The notes under the pieces were generated by a model, which saw only the letters and a program-made list of their open reading frames with translations, was not told the origin of the DNA and ran no database searches. Below, one piece after another: positions 63,979 to 64,000 of a stretch of 64,000 nucleotides of DNA (position 1 is the first letter of the stretch; every line of letters starts with the position of its first letter). Origin of the DNA: Tenacibaculum sp. 190524A02b. GTDB taxonomy: Bacteria > Bacteroidota > Bacteroidia > Flavobacteriales > Flavobacteriaceae. The stretch covers positions 2,812,501-2,876,500 of the forward strand of contig NZ_OZ038525.1 of assembly GCF_964036645.1 (NCBI RefSeq). The letters are read 5' to 3'. A program made the position numbers and the translations under genes.

Positions 63979-64000
63979 CTCTAATAAAAAAGTTTATAAA

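Overview
The window looks like a chromosomal segment of a marine-type member of the Flavobacteriia (Bacteroidota), plausibly Tenacibaculum or a close relative. The grounds are the low GC content, a large protein with a type IX secretion (T9SS) C-terminal sorting domain, a SusC/SusD pair, a complete-looking mevalonate pathway with a GYDIA-type GHMP kinase, and several promoters of the Bacteroidota TTG-N19-TAnnTTTG type. The genus is inferred from gene content and was not tested by alignment.

Positions 1-16248 form one long minus-strand surface-polysaccharide locus that runs out of the window at base 1. It begins at high coordinates with a WlbA/WbpB-like oxidoreductase. Next come a TagD-like nucleotidyltransferase, UDP-glucose dehydrogenase, TviC- and TviB-like UDP-HexNAc epimerase and dehydrogenase, and a second, degenerate TagD-like copy. 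The rest is a Wzx flippase, a nitroreductase-like protein, a pyruvyltransferase, a GT2, an AsnB-type amidotransferase, a hexapeptide acyltransferase, an EpsG/Wzy-like polymerase, two GT4s and the start of a UDP-GlcNAc 4,6-dehydratase. The set suggests a polymer containing N-acetylated, possibly amidated, uronic acids.

Positions 16361-16987 hold two identical tRNA-Val genes with a clear promoter. A small GIY-YIG nuclease gene follows, and its stop codon lies inside a chimeric, probably dead tRNA-like sequence. From there to about 27.9 kb is housekeeping: folC, exbB-exbD-tonB, nhaB, a Glu/Leu/Phe/Val dehydrogenase, anmK, an acyl-CoA dehydrogenase, an outer-membrane barrel protein, a GNAT acetyltransferase and a TruA paralogue.

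Positions 28665-36233 are a plus-strand nitrogen-assimilation operon: P-II protein, ammonium transporter and both glutamate synthase subunits. P-II and Amt sense and import ammonium, and GltBD turns glutamine plus 2-oxoglutarate into glutamate. Downstream is a T9SS cargo protein bracketed by palindromic repeats. Then come a six-copy 23-bp tandem repeat, an HU-like DNA-binding protein and an EF-hand lipoprotein.

Positions 41648-58241 contain the mevalonate pathway in two blocks. The first holds a UbiA prenyltransferase, mevalonate kinase and diphosphomevalonate decarboxylase. The second holds a GYDIA kinase and HMG-CoA reductase. Between them lies a susD-susC pair, a LytTR two-component system and several small genes. 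The window closes with a dipeptidyl peptidase IV gene and two tandem POT peptide transporters, a probable peptide-use module.
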